NCBI GenBank assembly: GCA_963840075.1
Contig: CAWIXS010000017.1
Span: 324,787-388,786 of the forward strand
Length of the DNA: 64,000 nt
DNA from: AWTP1-13 sp963840075
GTDB lineage: Bacteria > Pseudomonadota > Alphaproteobacteria > Rhizobiales > Hyphomicrobiaceae
Reading direction: 5' to 3'
Under the pieces are notes generated by a model. It made no database searches. It was not told the origin of the DNA and saw only the letters and a list, made by a program, of their open reading frames with translations. How positions within the stretch are numbered: the stretch's first letter is position 1; each line of letters starts with the position of its first letter. A program made the translations under genes and the position numbers. Positions 10,042-19,700 of this stretch are shown here, in pieces.

Positions 10042-10081
10042 CGGAGGCGAGGCGACGTTGGCGTGGCGCGAGGAGAGGGAG
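10023..10081. repeat. CTCCCTCTCC...GGAGAGGGAG palindromic repeat, copy 1
   Basis: Perfect 10-bp inverted ends (10023-10032 and 10072-10081) around a GC-rich core. The left arm overlaps the last codons of the HAD gene. A second copy lies at 30720-30780. Such elements are common in intergenic DNA of the Hyphomicrobiales. Confidence 0.6.
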
Positions 10082-10162
10082 GGCCGCCGGTCGAATTGTC
10101 GCATGGCGGAGCAACGCGGAATTTACCTTTGTCTGGCAGGCGTGGGTGCGGCCCCGCGTTCC

Positions 10163-10191
10163 TTGACACCCGAGGGGGGCGCTCCGTAAGG
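10163..10191 (+). promoter_or_regulatory. Candidate sigma70 promoter of the atp (F0) operon
   Basis: A perfect TTGACA at 10163-10168 is followed after 17 bp by GTAAGG, a weak -10. The implied start near 10197 leaves a leader of about 55 nt before atpI. No other -35-like hexamer stands out in this gap. Confidence 0.5.
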
Positions 10192-10251
10192 TGCGGCCAC
10201 GTTCGATGGCCCCAGGGGTGGTTGACCGTCCCGCCTAAGGACGTGCGTTGC

Positions 10252-10677
10252 ATGTCTGATCCTCCCGACAAGCACGGCCAGGCGCCCGGGGAAATGACCC
10301 CGCGGGAGCGGGCTGAGTTCGAAGGGCGGCTATCCGACCTCGGCGGCAGGCTCGACAGGGTCAAGGCGCAGCGGCACGCTGATGCGCAGACCGAAAACGA
10401 TGCCAGGATGCGCGGGCGCGGCATGGCCTACGGCATGCGCATGGCGGCCGAGCTGGTCGCCGCGGTGCTGGCAGGCGGCATCATCGGCTGGGGCCTCGAT
10501 TGGCTGTTGGGGAGCGGGCCGTGGCTGTTTCTGCTCTTCTTCATGTTGGGTTTTGCCGCCGGCGTTGTCAATGTGCTGAGAGCGTACGAGCGGATGCAGC
10601 GGGAGTTCGGCGCCGGTACAACGGGTAGCGGCGGCTTAGGCGGGCGGAAGGCGCCCGGCGACGATCGAGGCCGATAG
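10252..10677 (+). CDS. atpI: ATP synthase protein I (AtpI)
   Basis: 141 residues. The hydrophilic N-terminus (SDPPDKHGQAPGEMTPRERA) leads to a short coiled region and two membrane helices (AELVAAVLAGGIIGWGLDWL and WLFLLFFMLGFAAGVVNVL). This is the AtpI/Ncgene1 pattern that opens the F0 operon of alphaproteobacteria, where the protein helps assemble the c-ring. The start is the ATG at 10252, chosen because it gives the family length; the open frame extends further upstream without support. It lies 9 bp before atpB. Confidence 0.85.
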   Translation: MSDPPDKHGQAPGEMTPRERAEFEGRLSDLGGRLDRVKAQRHADAQTENDARMRGRGMAYGMRMAAELVAAVLAGGIIGWGLDWLLGSGPWLFLLFFMLGFAAGVVNVLRAYERMQREFGAGTTGSGGLGGRKAPGDDRGR

Positions 10678-10686
10678 GGGACGGAC

Positions 10687-11470
10687 GTGGCAGCACCGAG
10701 CGGAGGACCGGAAGCAGGCGGAATGCCTGATCCCATCCATCAATTCGACCTGCACCGTCTGGTGCCGCTGAAGCTGTTCGGCTGGGACGTCTCCTTCACC
10801 AATTCGGCCGCCTTCATGCTGCTGGCGGTGCTGTTGACCACCGCCTTTTTCTTGTACGCGACGCGCGCGCGCGCGCTGGTCCCGGGCCGGCTGCAGTCGG
10901 TGGCCGAGGTCAGCCACGAGTTCGTCGCCGGCATGCTGCGCGAGAACATCGGCAAGGAGGGGATGAAGTTCTTCCCCTTCGTGTTCACGCTCTTCATCTT
11001 CATCTTCGTCTGCAACATGCTGGGCATGATCCCCGGCGGGTTCACCGTGACGAGCCACCTCGTCGTCACCGCGGCGCTGGCGGCGCTCGTGTTCCTCACC
11101 GTGCTGGTGGTGGGCTTCGCCAAGAACGGCCTGCACTTCTTCAAGCTGTTCGTGCCCTCGGGCGTGCCGATCTTCGTGCTGCCGCTCGTCACGCTCGATC
11201 GAGATCATCTCGTTCCTGTCGCGCCCGATCAGCCACTCGGTGCGTCTCTTTGCCAACATGCTCGCCGGCCACATCACCCTCAAGGTGTTCGGCGGCTTCA
11301 TCGTGATGCTGCTGGGCGCCGGCTCGTTCGCCGTGCTGACGCCCCTGCCGTTCCTGATGGCCGTCGCCCTCACCGCGCTCGAGGTGCTGGTGGCGTTCCT
11401 GCAGGCCTACGTCTTCACCATGCTCACGTGCATGTACCTCAACGACGCGCTCCATCCGGGGGGACACTAG
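10687..11470 (+). CDS. atpB: ATP synthase F0 subunit a (frameshifted as sequenced)
   Basis: Proton-channel subunit. The first frame runs from a GTG (MPDPIHQFDLHRLVPL, FTNSAAFMLLAVLL) through five membrane helices. The second frame has the essential helix with the conserved Arg (SVRLFANMLAGHITLKVF). Between them the DNA reads CTCGATCGAGATC where subunit a needs CTCATCGAGATC (LIEIISFLSRPISHSVRLF). Removing the G at 11197 gives 260 residues, the usual length. As subunit a is essential, the insertion is probably an error in the sequence. Part of atpI-B-E-F2-F. Confidence 0.88.
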
Positions 11471-11523
11471 CCGGAAGCGCCCGTGCAACCATCGAGATCA
11501 ACCTACGCCAGGAGAGAAGTACA

Positions 11524-11748
11524 ATGGATCCCCAAGCTGCCAAGCTCATCGGCGCCGGACTCGCTGCCATCGGCACCGGCGCTGCCGCCATCGGCGTCGG
11601 CAACCTGTTCGGCCAGTACCTGCAGGGCGCGCTGCGCAATCCGTCCGCCGCCGAGGGCCAGTTCGGCCGCCTGATCTTCGGCTTCGCCGTGACGGAAGCG
11701 CTCGGCATCTTCGCGCTGCTGATCGCCTTCCTCCTGCTCTTCCGCTGA
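11524..11748 (+). CDS. atpE: ATP synthase F0 subunit c
   Basis: A 74-residue two-helix hairpin that forms the rotating ring. Helix 1 has the glycine-rich packing motif (AAIGTGAAAIGVGNLFG), the polar loop carries RNPSAAEGQ, and helix 2 carries the ion-binding carboxylate (FAVTEALGIFALLIAFLLLF), which is Glu here. An AGGAGAGAAGTACA ribosome site precedes the ATG. Intact. Confidence 0.95.
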   Translation: MDPQAAKLIGAGLAAIGTGAAAIGVGNLFGQYLQGALRNPSAAEGQFGRLIFGFAVTEALGIFALLIAFLLLFR

Positions 11749-11767
11749 TCGGGGCGCCGATCGAGCC

Positions 11768-12313
11768 ATGGCCGACAAAGTCACACCGGGTGCGGCGGTC
11801 CCGGAAGGCGTAGGTCCGCACGAGACCTTTGCGCCCATGGACCCGGGAACGTTCGTCCCCCAACTGTTCTGGCTCGCGCTGACGTTCGGCCTGCTCTATC
11901 TCCTCCTGAAGCGGCTGGTGCTGCCGCGCGTCGGCGCGGTGATCGACGAGCGGCGCGAGCGCATCGAGCGTGACATCGCCAAGGCGGAGACCCTCAAGGT
12001 CGAGACCGAGCAGGCGCTCGCCAGCTACGAGCAGGCGCTGGGCGAGGCGCGCGCCAAGGCGGGCGCCATCGGCAAGGAGATGCACGAGCGGCTCGCGGCG
12101 GAGATCGACAAGGAGCGGGCGAAGGTGGATGCCGACATCGCCGCCAAGCTCGCCGATGCGGAGGCGCGCATCGCCCAGAGCAAGACGCGGGCGATGGCCG
12201 GGGTCGGCGAGATCGCCGGCGACACCGCCGGCGCCATTGTCGCACGCCTCCTCGGCAAGGAGCCGAGCAAGGACGAGGTGCAGCGCGCGCTGATGCAGCG
12301 CGCTGCGGAATAG
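11768..12313 (+). CDS. atpF2: ATP synthase F0 subunit b' (second b-type subunit)
   Basis: 181 residues. One N-terminal membrane helix (FVPQLFWLALTFGLLYLLLK) then a long charged coiled coil, the peripheral stalk. Phototrophs and alphaproteobacteria encode two unequal b subunits; this is the first (b'), recognised by its longer hydrophilic N-terminus before the helix. It lies 19 bp after atpE and is followed within 10 bp by the b gene. Confidence 0.9.
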   Translation: MADKVTPGAAVPEGVGPHETFAPMDPGTFVPQLFWLALTFGLLYLLLKRLVLPRVGAVIDERRERIERDIAKAETLKVETEQALASYEQALGEARAKAGAIGKEMHERLAAEIDKERAKVDADIAAKLADAEARIAQSKTRAMAGVGEIAGDTAGAIVARLLGKEPSKDEVQRALMQRAAE

Positions 12314-12323
12314 GGGCTTGCCC

Positions 12324-12809
12324 ATGTGGCGCACGCCGGAGTTCTGGGTGGGGGTCGCGTTCGTCGCGTTCCTGGCGATCCTGGTCTACTACAAGGTGCC
12401 GGCGTTGCTCGCCAAGGCGCTGGACGAGCGCGCCGCGGCGATCCGCACCGAGCTCGACGAGGCGCGCCGCCTGCGCGAGGAGGCCCAGGCCCTGCTGGCG
12501 GACTACCAGAGGAAGCACCGCAACGCCGGCCAGGAGGCGGAGGCGATCGTCGAGCAGGCGCGGCGCGAGGCGGAGGCCTTCGCCAACGAGACCCGCCAGT
12601 CGCTCGCCGAAACCCTGAAGCGGCGCAGCCAGCATGCCGAGGAGCGGATCGCCCGCGCCGAGGCCGAGGCGGTGCAGGAGGTGCGCACGACCGCCGTCGA
12701 GATGGCGATCGCGGCCGCCGAGAAGATCCTGCGCGAGCGGGCTGCCGGTGCCGCCGGCTCCCAGCTCATCGACGAGAGCATCCGCAATCTCAAGGGCCGG
12801 CTGAACTGA
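12324..12809 (+). CDS. atpF: ATP synthase F0 subunit b
   Basis: 161 residues. N-terminal membrane helix (MWRTPEFWVGVAFVAFLAIL) followed by a coiled-coil stalk that holds the F1 head. The ATG at 12324 is preferred to the TTG at 12318 because b subunits start just before the WxxPEFWVxVxF motif. Last gene of the F0 operon; the F1 genes are not in this window, as is usual in alphaproteobacteria, where F0 and F1 operons are separate. Confidence 0.92.
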   Translation: MWRTPEFWVGVAFVAFLAILVYYKVPALLAKALDERAAAIRTELDEARRLREEAQALLADYQRKHRNAGQEAEAIVEQARREAEAFANETRQSLAETLKRRSQHAEERIARAEAEAVQEVRTTAVEMAIAAAEKILRERAAGAAGSQLIDESIRNLKGRLN

Positions 12810-12831
12810 GCCCTGCCCATTGGCGCCGGCC

Positions 12832-13332
12832 TCACCGGCGTACGGTGATGGTCAGCGTGTGCCAGCGCGCGCCTTCGGCGAGCATCTCCACCCGGCAGGC
12901 TCCCTGCGTCTCTCTCAGCCGCTTCTTGAAGCTGCTGCCGGCATTGCCGCCGAGATCGACCTCCTTCACCAGGGATCTCGATCGGTAGAGACGGCCCAGG
13001 AAATCCTCCATGGCTCCGCGGCGGACTTCGCCGCAGATCTCGGCGGCGAGCACCTCGCTGATGCGCGTGGCCGGCCATCTGTCGTCATCGAGGCCGTTCC
13101 AGACCATGACGAGCTGGAACCCTGCCTCGTGCAGCTCGATCTCGGGCTCGCGCCAGGTGCCGATCGCGAGCCATCCGGGCCGATTTGGCGACGGCTTCAC
13201 CTCGACATCGCCCAGGCGGGCACGAACCGTCGCTTCGGTGAGCTTCCCTGCCTCCGCGGGGGTCGCCTCCGTGGCTGCTACAGCCGCGAGGGCCGAGCAA
13301 AGGACAACGATTGGCCGAATGGCATACCGCAC
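12832..13332 (-). CDS. Secreted protein of unknown function
   Basis: 166 residues with a cleavable signal peptide (RPIVVLCSALAAVAATEATP then AEAG). The mature part has two cysteines (AAEICGEV and GACRVEM) and mixed alpha/beta character. I do not recognise a family. It faces the end of the F0 operon, and a CGCCGG/CCGGCG hairpin at 12824-12840 overlaps its last codons. It is 87 bp upstream of, and codirectional with, yqgE. Confidence 0.6.
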   Translation of the reverse strand: MRYAIRPIVVLCSALAAVAATEATPAEAGKLTEATVRARLGDVEVKPSPNRPGWLAIGTWREPEIELHEAGFQLVMVWNGLDDDRWPATRISEVLAAEICGEVRRGAMEDFLGRLYRSRSLVKEVDLGGNAGSSFKKRLRETQGACRVEMLAEGARWHTLTITVRR

Positions 13333-13419
13333 GATGCCTCCTTCCCGAGCACTGGCGAGAAGACCAGCTTCAGTAACGTCGGAACGGAGCAGCCCGCTTC
13401 CCGGAGGAGTGGCGTCTCC

Positions 13420-14037
13420 TCAGGCGTGCCCTGCCTCGTTCACGAGGTGGGACGGGTTGATGCCGATCTTGGAGAGCGCGCGCTCGTACTTCTGGTCGAG
13501 GTTGCGGTCGAACAGGAGATCGAGGTCCGCCGGGCAGTGCAGCCAGCCGTTGGCCTGGATCTCGTCCTCGAGCTGCCCCGGCCGCCAGCCGGCGTATCCG
13601 AGCGCCAGGATCGCGCGGTGCGGGCCGCTCCCGCCGGCGATCGCCCGGAGGATCTCCACCGTCGCCGTGAGCGAGACGTCGTCGTTGATCGGCAGCGTCG
13701 AATCCTCCGCGAAGTAGTCCGAGCTGTGCAGCACGAAGCCGAGCCCGGTGTCGACCGGCCCGCCGACATGAACGTCCAGGTCGATCAGCCCCGGCCGCGC
13801 CATCACCCCGGACCTCGGGTCCGACCCGATGCTGAGTTTTTCCAGCAACTCCGGAAAGGAGATGTGCGGCGCCCGCTGGTTGACGATCAGGCCCATGGCC
13901 CCCTGCGTGGAGTGCGCGCACATGTAGATGACCGCGCGCGCGAAGCGCCGGTCGCTCATGCGGGGCATGGCGATCAGGAATTGTCCGTCGAGGTAGCCGC
14001 CATTCTCGCCCTTGCGGCCTTTGCTGCGAGCCGTCAT
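13420..14037 (-). CDS. YqgE/AlgH (UPF0301) family protein
   Basis: 205 residues. The core motifs of the family are clear: GQFLIAMPRMSDRRFARAVI then YMCAHSTQGAMGLIVNQ, VHVGGPVDTGLGFVLHS, and ALGYAGWRPGQLEDEI near the end. The biochemical role is not settled; in Pseudomonas AlgH affects alginate gene expression. The ATG at 14037 was chosen over an upstream in-frame codon because the family begins close to this point. Divergent from the DsbD-like gene. Confidence 0.88.
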   Translation of the reverse strand: MTARSKGRKGENGGYLDGQFLIAMPRMSDRRFARAVIYMCAHSTQGAMGLIVNQRAPHISFPELLEKLSIGSDPRSGVMARPGLIDLDVHVGGPVDTGLGFVLHSSDYFAEDSTLPINDDVSLTATVEILRAIAGGSGPHRAILALGYAGWRPGQLEDEIQANGWLHCPADLDLLFDRNLDQKYERALSKIGINPSHLVNEAGHA

Positions 14038-14173
14038 GACAATGAGACTAGCGCCACCGCGCGGGGCCTGGAAGGGGTCACAGCGAGAATCGCATAACAA
14101 GACTTATCGAGCAGTGTTGAATTGTCCGCTGCGGCGGGCGACCTATGCTGGTGCCGGAAAACGAGGAAACGCC

Positions 14174-15029
14174 ATGCGAGTGCTCCGGACAGCGGCCCTT
14201 GCGGCCGCCCTTGTCGCTGCCGTTGCGGCCCCGGGCGGCAGCCCGTCTGCGAACGAGCCCGAAGCCTCAGCTTGGGTTGACCTGCCCAACTCGCGCGCGC
14301 GGCTGGTGGCAAGCGGAGCCAGGAGCGCAAGCGGCAACTGGCTCGCCGGCGTCGAGCTCGAGATGGCCGACGGATGGAAGACCTACTGGCGCATGCCGGG
14401 AGATGCCGGGGTGCCGACGACCCTCGACTGGAAGGGGTCGGCCAACGCCGCCGCGGTCAGGGTCCTCTATCCCGGGCCGATGCGCATGTCCGAAGGCGGC
14501 GCCCAGGTCATCGGCTACAAGAAGGCGGTCCTGTTCCCGCTCGAGGTGGTGCCGAAGGACGCCGGCCGGCCGGTCGGGCTCAAGATCGCGCTGGAGTACG
14601 GGATCTGCAGCGATCTGTGCATCCCCGTCACCACGACGCTCGAGCTGTCGCTGACGCCGCCGCGGATGGCCCGCAAGGCGGATGCCGTCAAGGCCGCGCT
14701 CGAGCGCGTGCCGCGCACCGCCGCGGAGCGGCGCAAGTCCGACCCCTGGTGGAAGCGCGTGGCGCAGGTGGAGGTCGGCAAGACCGAACTCGCGTCTCGA
14801 GATCGACGTTGTGTTTCCCGGCGGCACCAAAGGGGCCGACGTGTTCATAGAGGCGCCGGACGGCATCTACGTGCCGCTTCCCAAGAAGCTGGCCGAGGAT
14901 GCGCAGGGTGTGGTGCGCTACGCGGTGGAGCTTGCGCCGGCGCTCGCCAAGGAACTGCGCGGCAAGACGGTGACGCTCACCATGGTGAGCGACGCGGGGG
15001 CAAGCGAAGGCCAATGGACGTTGCCTTAG
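14174..15029 (+). CDS. DsbD-type N-terminal domain protein, periplasmic (frameshifted as sequenced)
   Basis: Signal peptide (LRTAALAAALVAAVAAPGG), then a beta-sandwich like the N-terminal domain of protein-disulfide reductase DsbD (SNWLAGVELEMADGWKTYWR-like segment, GDAGVPTTLDW). The paired cysteines are in YGICSDLCIPV, the place of the DsbD alpha-domain redox pair. The C-terminal third (LEIDVVFPGGTKGADVFIEA) is in the next frame after an extra T near 14795; corrected length is 284 residues. There is no membrane domain or thioredoxin domain, so this is the stand-alone form, thought to receive electrons in the periplasm. A 1-Cys peroxiredoxin relic follows. Confidence 0.75.
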
Positions 15030-15109
15030 CCGCGTCTGGCCGCCGCCACGGGCCCTGCCCGAATCGGGGCGCGGCTGCCCATTTCGTCCGCGCCGGATCG
15101 ATCTGAGCT

Positions 15110-15285
15110 CTGCCGGTGTGCACCACCGAGCTCGGCTACATGGCCAGGATCAAGCCGGAGTTCGACAAGCGCGGCGTCAACATCGGGCCGGACAAGAAGA
15201 TCAAGCTGGTGCTGGTCTATCCGATGACCACGGAAGGCGCCCAAGCCCTACATCCGCATCGTGCCCCAGCCTGGCAAGCAGATTG
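15110..15285 (+). pseudogene. 1-Cys peroxiredoxin (Prx6-type) relic
   Basis: Three pieces of one enzyme sit side by side with the intervening parts missing: the peroxidatic-Cys region (PVCTTELGYMARIKPEF), then NIGPDKKIKLVLVYPMTT from the C-terminal half, then KPYIRIVPQPGK, the normal C-terminus, in a shifted frame. The region before the Cys motif is absent too. Intact Prx6 proteins are about 210 residues; fewer than 60 survive here. A repeat begins 3 bp further on. Confidence 0.75.
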
Positions 15286-15288
15286 AAC

Positions 15289-15401
15289 GTAGGGTGCCAA
15301 TGCGGCGTCAGCCGCATTGCACCGAGCCGACCTCTCGACCATCGCAGGCGGCTGGGGACAGGTTGCATCGGCGCGATGCGCCTTCGGCTTATCGCACCCT
15401 A
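15289..15401. repeat. TAGGGTGC...GCACCCTA repeat
   Basis: About 113 bp bounded by inverted TAGGGTGC (near 15291) and GCACCCTA (ending 15401). It contains a perfect hairpin, AATGCGGC-GTCA-GCCGCATT. The left end abuts the peroxiredoxin relic, and the right end supplies the stop codon of the nitroreductase gene on the other strand. Confidence 0.6.
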
Positions 15402-15995
15402 CCCCGCGAAACGCCCTTCGCTGACGATCTGCGCCAGGGGGAGGCGGTCGCTCGGCTGCTCGCGCGCCTGCAGCGCCACGGGGAGCACCGACTTGTCGCC
15501 GCGCTTGCCGATGGCGATGGCGGCCTCGACACGATAGCCGGACGGAACGCCGAGCTCGACGGCCGCACGCGGCATGTCGAAGCCCGCCATGCCGTGCGCC
15601 GCCCAGCCCGAGCGCGTCGCCTGCAGGGCGAGGTTCTCCCACGCCGCACCGGCGTCCAGCGAATGCGTGGGCGACGGCACCTCCTTGTCGGCGCCGCGCG
15701 GCAGCATGGTGGTCTTGGAGACCAGGATGACGAGCGCCGCGGCGTTCTTGGCCCAGGACTGATTGTACTCGCTGAGCAGGCCGAGGAAGCGCGGCCAGTG
15801 CTCGGTATCGCGCCGGGCGTAGATGAAGCGCCACGGCTGGGCGTTGAAGGACGACGGCGCCCAGCGCGCCGCCTCGAACAGGGTGAGGAGCTGGGCCTCG
15901 GAGATCGCCTCGGTGGTAAAGGCGCGCGGCGACCAGCGCTCCAGGAACAGTGGATCGATCGCGTGCTCTGCCGTGCGCGAATTGGCCGTCGTCAT
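15399..15995 (-). CDS. Nitroreductase-family FMN oxidoreductase
   Basis: 198 residues. Family landmarks: the FMN-binding Arg/Ser motif near the N-terminus (FLERWSPRAFTTEAISE), FEAARWAPSSFNAQPWRFIY, and DAGAAWENLALQATRSGWAA for the dimer/FMN interface. Reduces nitro compounds or quinones using NAD(P)H; the natural substrate is unknown. The TAG stop lies in the end of the neighbouring repeat, so the last residues may have been altered when the repeat arrived. A dyad ATTGCA-N14-TGCAAT at 16125-16150, 130 bp upstream, could be a LysR-type operator, but no regulator gene is next to it. Confidence 0.85.
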   Translation of the reverse strand: MTTANSRTAEHAIDPLFLERWSPRAFTTEAISEAQLLTLFEAARWAPSSFNAQPWRFIYARRDTEHWPRFLGLLSEYNQSWAKNAAALVILVSKTTMLPRGADKEVPSPTHSLDAGAAWENLALQATRSGWAAHGMAGFDMPRAAVELGVPSGYRVEAAIAIGKRGDKSVLPVALQAREQPSDRLPLAQIVSEGRFAG

Positions 15996-16342
15996 CGCAT
16001 TTTCCCCCGAAGCTGGTCACGGTTGTGGGCTCACGCCCGCAGGCCCCGCACGTATGGCCGTGGCCCCGACACTGCATCTTTTGCGCCAACGCCGGGAGCT
16101 GCCAATCGGAAATTCTCGATATCCATTGCAGTACATCGGCGAAATGCAATGCAGGAATTCTTCGTTCCCGTCCGCCGCAGGGTGCCCCACGCTCTGCCTG
16201 CGAGTGCGCAGACTCGGTTGCCTCACGGCCGGAGCCGCGCGGGCCTTCTCTCCAGACGGGGACGACATCATGCGCGAGACGAAACCGGCCGCGTTGCGGC
16301 CTCTTCCGGCCAAGCCGGCGGTGTGGCGCAAAGGCACACCGC
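15996..16342. other. Intergenic region upstream of the nitroreductase
   Basis: A 347-bp stretch without a recognisable gene. It contains the dyad ATTGCA-N14-TGCAAT (16125-16150) and blends into the binding-protein relic at its right end. Any 5' part of that relic is too degraded to recognise. Confidence 0.4.
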
Positions 16343-16677
16343 GCTCGACGCCCTCACGGTCGGCCTCCCCCATCCGGACACGACCGCGGCGCTGCTGTCG
16401 GGCGCGGGCGACATCACCGCGCACTTCTCCTCCTCGCCGTTCCAGCACCGGATCATCAACGCCGGCAAGGGGCACAAGGTGATCAGCTCCTACGAGGTGC
16501 CGGGCGGGCCCGTGACCTCCAACATCCTCAACACCAGGGCGCAGTTCCGCAAGGACAACCCCAAGACCTACGCGGCGCTGCCGGCGGCAGTGAAGGAGGC
16601 GGTCACCTGGATCAACGGCAACAAGGCGGCGGCCGCGGAGACCTATATCCGTGTCGAGAGGTCGAAGCTCGGACAAT
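16343..16677 (+). pseudogene. ABC transporter substrate-binding protein relic (NitT/TauT type)
   Basis: An internal fragment of about 110 codons: LDALTVGLPHPDTTAALLSG, DITAHFSSSPFQHRIINAGK, then NPKTYAALPAAVKEAVTWIN and ETYIRVERSKLG. This is the middle and late part of periplasmic binding proteins for sulfonate, nitrate or thiamine-precursor importers, usually about 330 residues. There is no signal peptide or N-terminal lobe, and the frame runs into antisense of the next gene. It ends 39 bp from the convergent EAL gene. Confidence 0.7.
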
Positions 16678-16715
16678 TGCGGTCGCTCCCGCGCGAGGCG
16701 GTGAGCCGGCGCGGC

Positions 16716-19700
16716 CTAGCGCTCACGCGTGGTCGTATCCGGGGGCTGCGGCGGTAGCGGCAGCGGCGCGGTCTCCTCCTCGGCCGGCTGGTCGCCGGCA
16801 AGCTTGGCCAGGCTCTCGCGGATGGCAGGCGGCAGCTTGGAGAGATCGGGACCCGGCCGGCCGCCGAGGCGGCGCGGCGGTGCCGGCGGAAGCTTCACAC
16901 TCGGCTGGGCGATGCGGGGCGATGCAGGCGGCGGCGGAGCCACAGCAGGCGGCGGCGGAGGACGAGGCGGGGATGGCGGGGCGGCTTCGGCGACCTTCGA
17001 CGCAAGCGCCGCCTTTTGCGGCGCGGGCCGTGACCCTGCCGCGGGGGACGGAGGAGACAGCGGTGCAGGGGAGCGCGGCCGAGGCGCATTCGCGACGCCC
17101 GGCGCGCGCGCGGGCGGCTGCGGCGCGCGCGCGACGGATGCAGGCGGCGGAGGAGCCGGGGCGGTCACCGGGTGAAGCGGCGTCGGCGGCAGCTGCAGGC
17201 GTGCCGCGCTTCCCTGCTGCTCGGCCGGCCCAGCCTTCCAAGGCAACGGCGGCGGCAGCGGTCGCGGGCCGGTCCAGGCCCGACGCGGAGCAACCGGCGG
17301 GGCGGGCGCGACGGCCGGCGGCGCGATCGCCGGCGGGGGCGGCGGGGCCGATGCAGGGAGCGCGACGGGCTGCGGCGGAGCAGCCGGCTGGGCTGACGGG
17401 GCCAGCTGGCCCGGAGGGGCCGGCTGGGAGAGCATGGCCGGCGGTTGCATGCCATTGCCCGCCGCGAGGTGCAAGGGCGGGGCGGGCGGGGCCAGTACGC
17501 CGGGAGGCGGAGCGGCAGCAGCGACCGCCACAGCCGGAGCCTCGGGCCGTGCCCGCTGACGGAACAGCCGGCTGCGCTTCAGCCGCCGATCGGCCCGGCG
17601 CACCACCTTGAGGAGCTGGAGCACATCGCGCTCCGACATCAGCTCGCCGTAGTAGACGCCCTGGGCATACTCGCAGCCGATGGAGCGCAGAAAGGCGACG
17701 TCGTCGTCGGCCTCCACGCCTTCGGCGATCACCTTGCGTCCGAGCTCCTTGGCCAGAGCCACGATGGAGCGCAGCATCGCGCCGCCGCTGCCGTTCTGGC
17801 CGCGCCCCTGCACGAACGCGCCGTCGACCTTGACGGTGTCGAAGGGGAGCTGGCCCAGATAGGACAGCGAGGAATAGCCGGTGGCGAACTCGTCGAGCGC
17901 GAGCCCGGCCCCCGCGGCGACAAGCTGCTCGAGCACCGAGAGCGCCCGCTCCGGGTTCTCCATCACCAGCGACTCGCTGATCTCGAGCCGCAGCGACCCC
18001 CTCGGCATCACCGCGCGACCCAGGATGTGGCGCACCTCGTTGATGAGGTCCGGCCGGAACAGCTGGCGGCTCGAGACATTGACGCTGACGAACAGCGGCT
18101 GGTCCGGCCGCGGCAGCTCGCGCTGCCAGCGCTGCGCCTCGCGCGCTGAGCGCGTCAGCACGTACGACCCGAGCTTGAGGATCAGGTCGCTTTCCTCGGC
18201 CACGGGCACGAAATGCGCGGGATTGAGCGCCCCGAGCCGCGGATGCTCCCAGCGCAGTTGCGCCTCGAAGCCGGCCAGCGTCTCGGTGGGGAGATAGAAG
18301 ACCGGCTGATAGACGAGCCGCAGCTGCTTCTTGTCGATGGCGCCGCGCAGCTCCTCCTCCAGCGCGACGCGCCCGCCCGGCTCGGAGCGCATCTCCGGAT
18401 TGAAGATCTCGACGCGGTCGGACCCCGAGCGCTTGGCCCGGTACATGGCGATCTCGGCCTCGTGCAGCAGCTCGGCGGGGTTCTCGTCGGGCCCGTCGTA
18501 GATGGCGATGCCGATCGAGGCGGTGAGCACGACCTCCTGGCCGCCGATGGCGATGGGAGAGCGCACCGAGCGGCGCACGTGCTCGGCCAGCATGGCGAGC
18601 TCGCGCGGGTCGGTCTGGTTGAGCAGCAGGAGCGCGAGCTGGTCGTGGCCGATGCGCGCCAGCGTGTCCTGCGGGCCCAGGTTGCGGGCGAGGCGCCGGG
18701 CGATCGTGAGCAGCAGGCTGTCGCCCACGACGCCGTCGGCCGTCGCGTTGGCGGACTTGAGCCGGTCGATGTCGATGAACAGGAGCGATGGGCGCACCAG
18801 CGGCTCGAGGGTGGCACGCTTGGCGGCGCTCGCCAGCCGGTCGAGGAACAGCTCGCGGTTGGGCAGGCCGGTCAGGCTGTCGTGCACGGCGTTGTGCAGG
18901 AGCCGCTCCTGCGCGCGCTTGGCATCGGTGGCCTCGCGCACGAGCCCGACGCAGCGCAGATTGCGGCGGTCGGCATTGGGCAGGCTCGCGGCCTCCAGCT
19001 CGAACCACCGGTAGGAATTGTCGACGTGGCGCATGCGGAAATCGATGCGCAGCTCCCCGCCGGCGCGCTCCTTGATCGACCACAACAGGAGCTTGAAGCG
19101 CTCGCGGTCGGCCGGGTGCATGTGGGCAATGAAGCTGTCGGCCTTGGCCGACAGCTCGCCGCTCTTGAGGCCCAGCGTCGCCTCCACCACCGGGCTCACC
19201 TTGATCTCGTCGCGGCGTGCGTTCCACTCCCAGACCGCAGCGCCGGCGCCGTCGACGGCAAGGGCGCGCAACTGCTGCTCCCCGGGCTGCGCGCCGTACA
19301 CGGGCTCGCTCGAGCGGAAGGCGAACTGTGTCACCGTGAAGCCGATCAGCACCACGATCAGCACGAGGCCGGCAACCAGGCTGTAGACCACGAAATCGCC
19401 GGCCAGCCGGCCCGTGAGGGTGGCCCCGGCCCCGAACAGCCAGACGAGCAGCAGCATCCACGTCGGCACGAGCGACAGCGCGCGGTCCTGGCCGCCCAGC
19501 GCCAGAAACAGGACGGCGCCGGCGCCCGCGGCCGCGATCCCGAGGCTCGACAGGCGCACCAGCGTGGCCGCCAGGCGCGGGTCGAGGAAGGCTACGGCCA
19601 CGAGCAGGCATTGGGCGGCGATCCAGACGCTGAGGGCCAGGCGCACGAAGCCGTGCGAGCCCCTGAGGCGCAGGAACACATGCAGGAAGACGAGGAGGCT

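Noticed and set aside
7147..10104. 985-codon open frame on the minus strand opposite smc and gph
   Set aside because: Antisense shadow; smc and gph on the plus strand have clear family motifs throughout.
11197..11197. Programmed ribosomal frameshifting in atpB, smc and other genes
   Set aside because: No slippery sequence or conserved stimulatory structure is present, and these families are not known to use it. Seven events in one gene is not credible.
12824..12840. CGCCGG/CCGGCG hairpin as terminator of the F0 operon
   Set aside because: Short stem without a T run, and it overlaps the coding end of the convergent gene; too weak to call.
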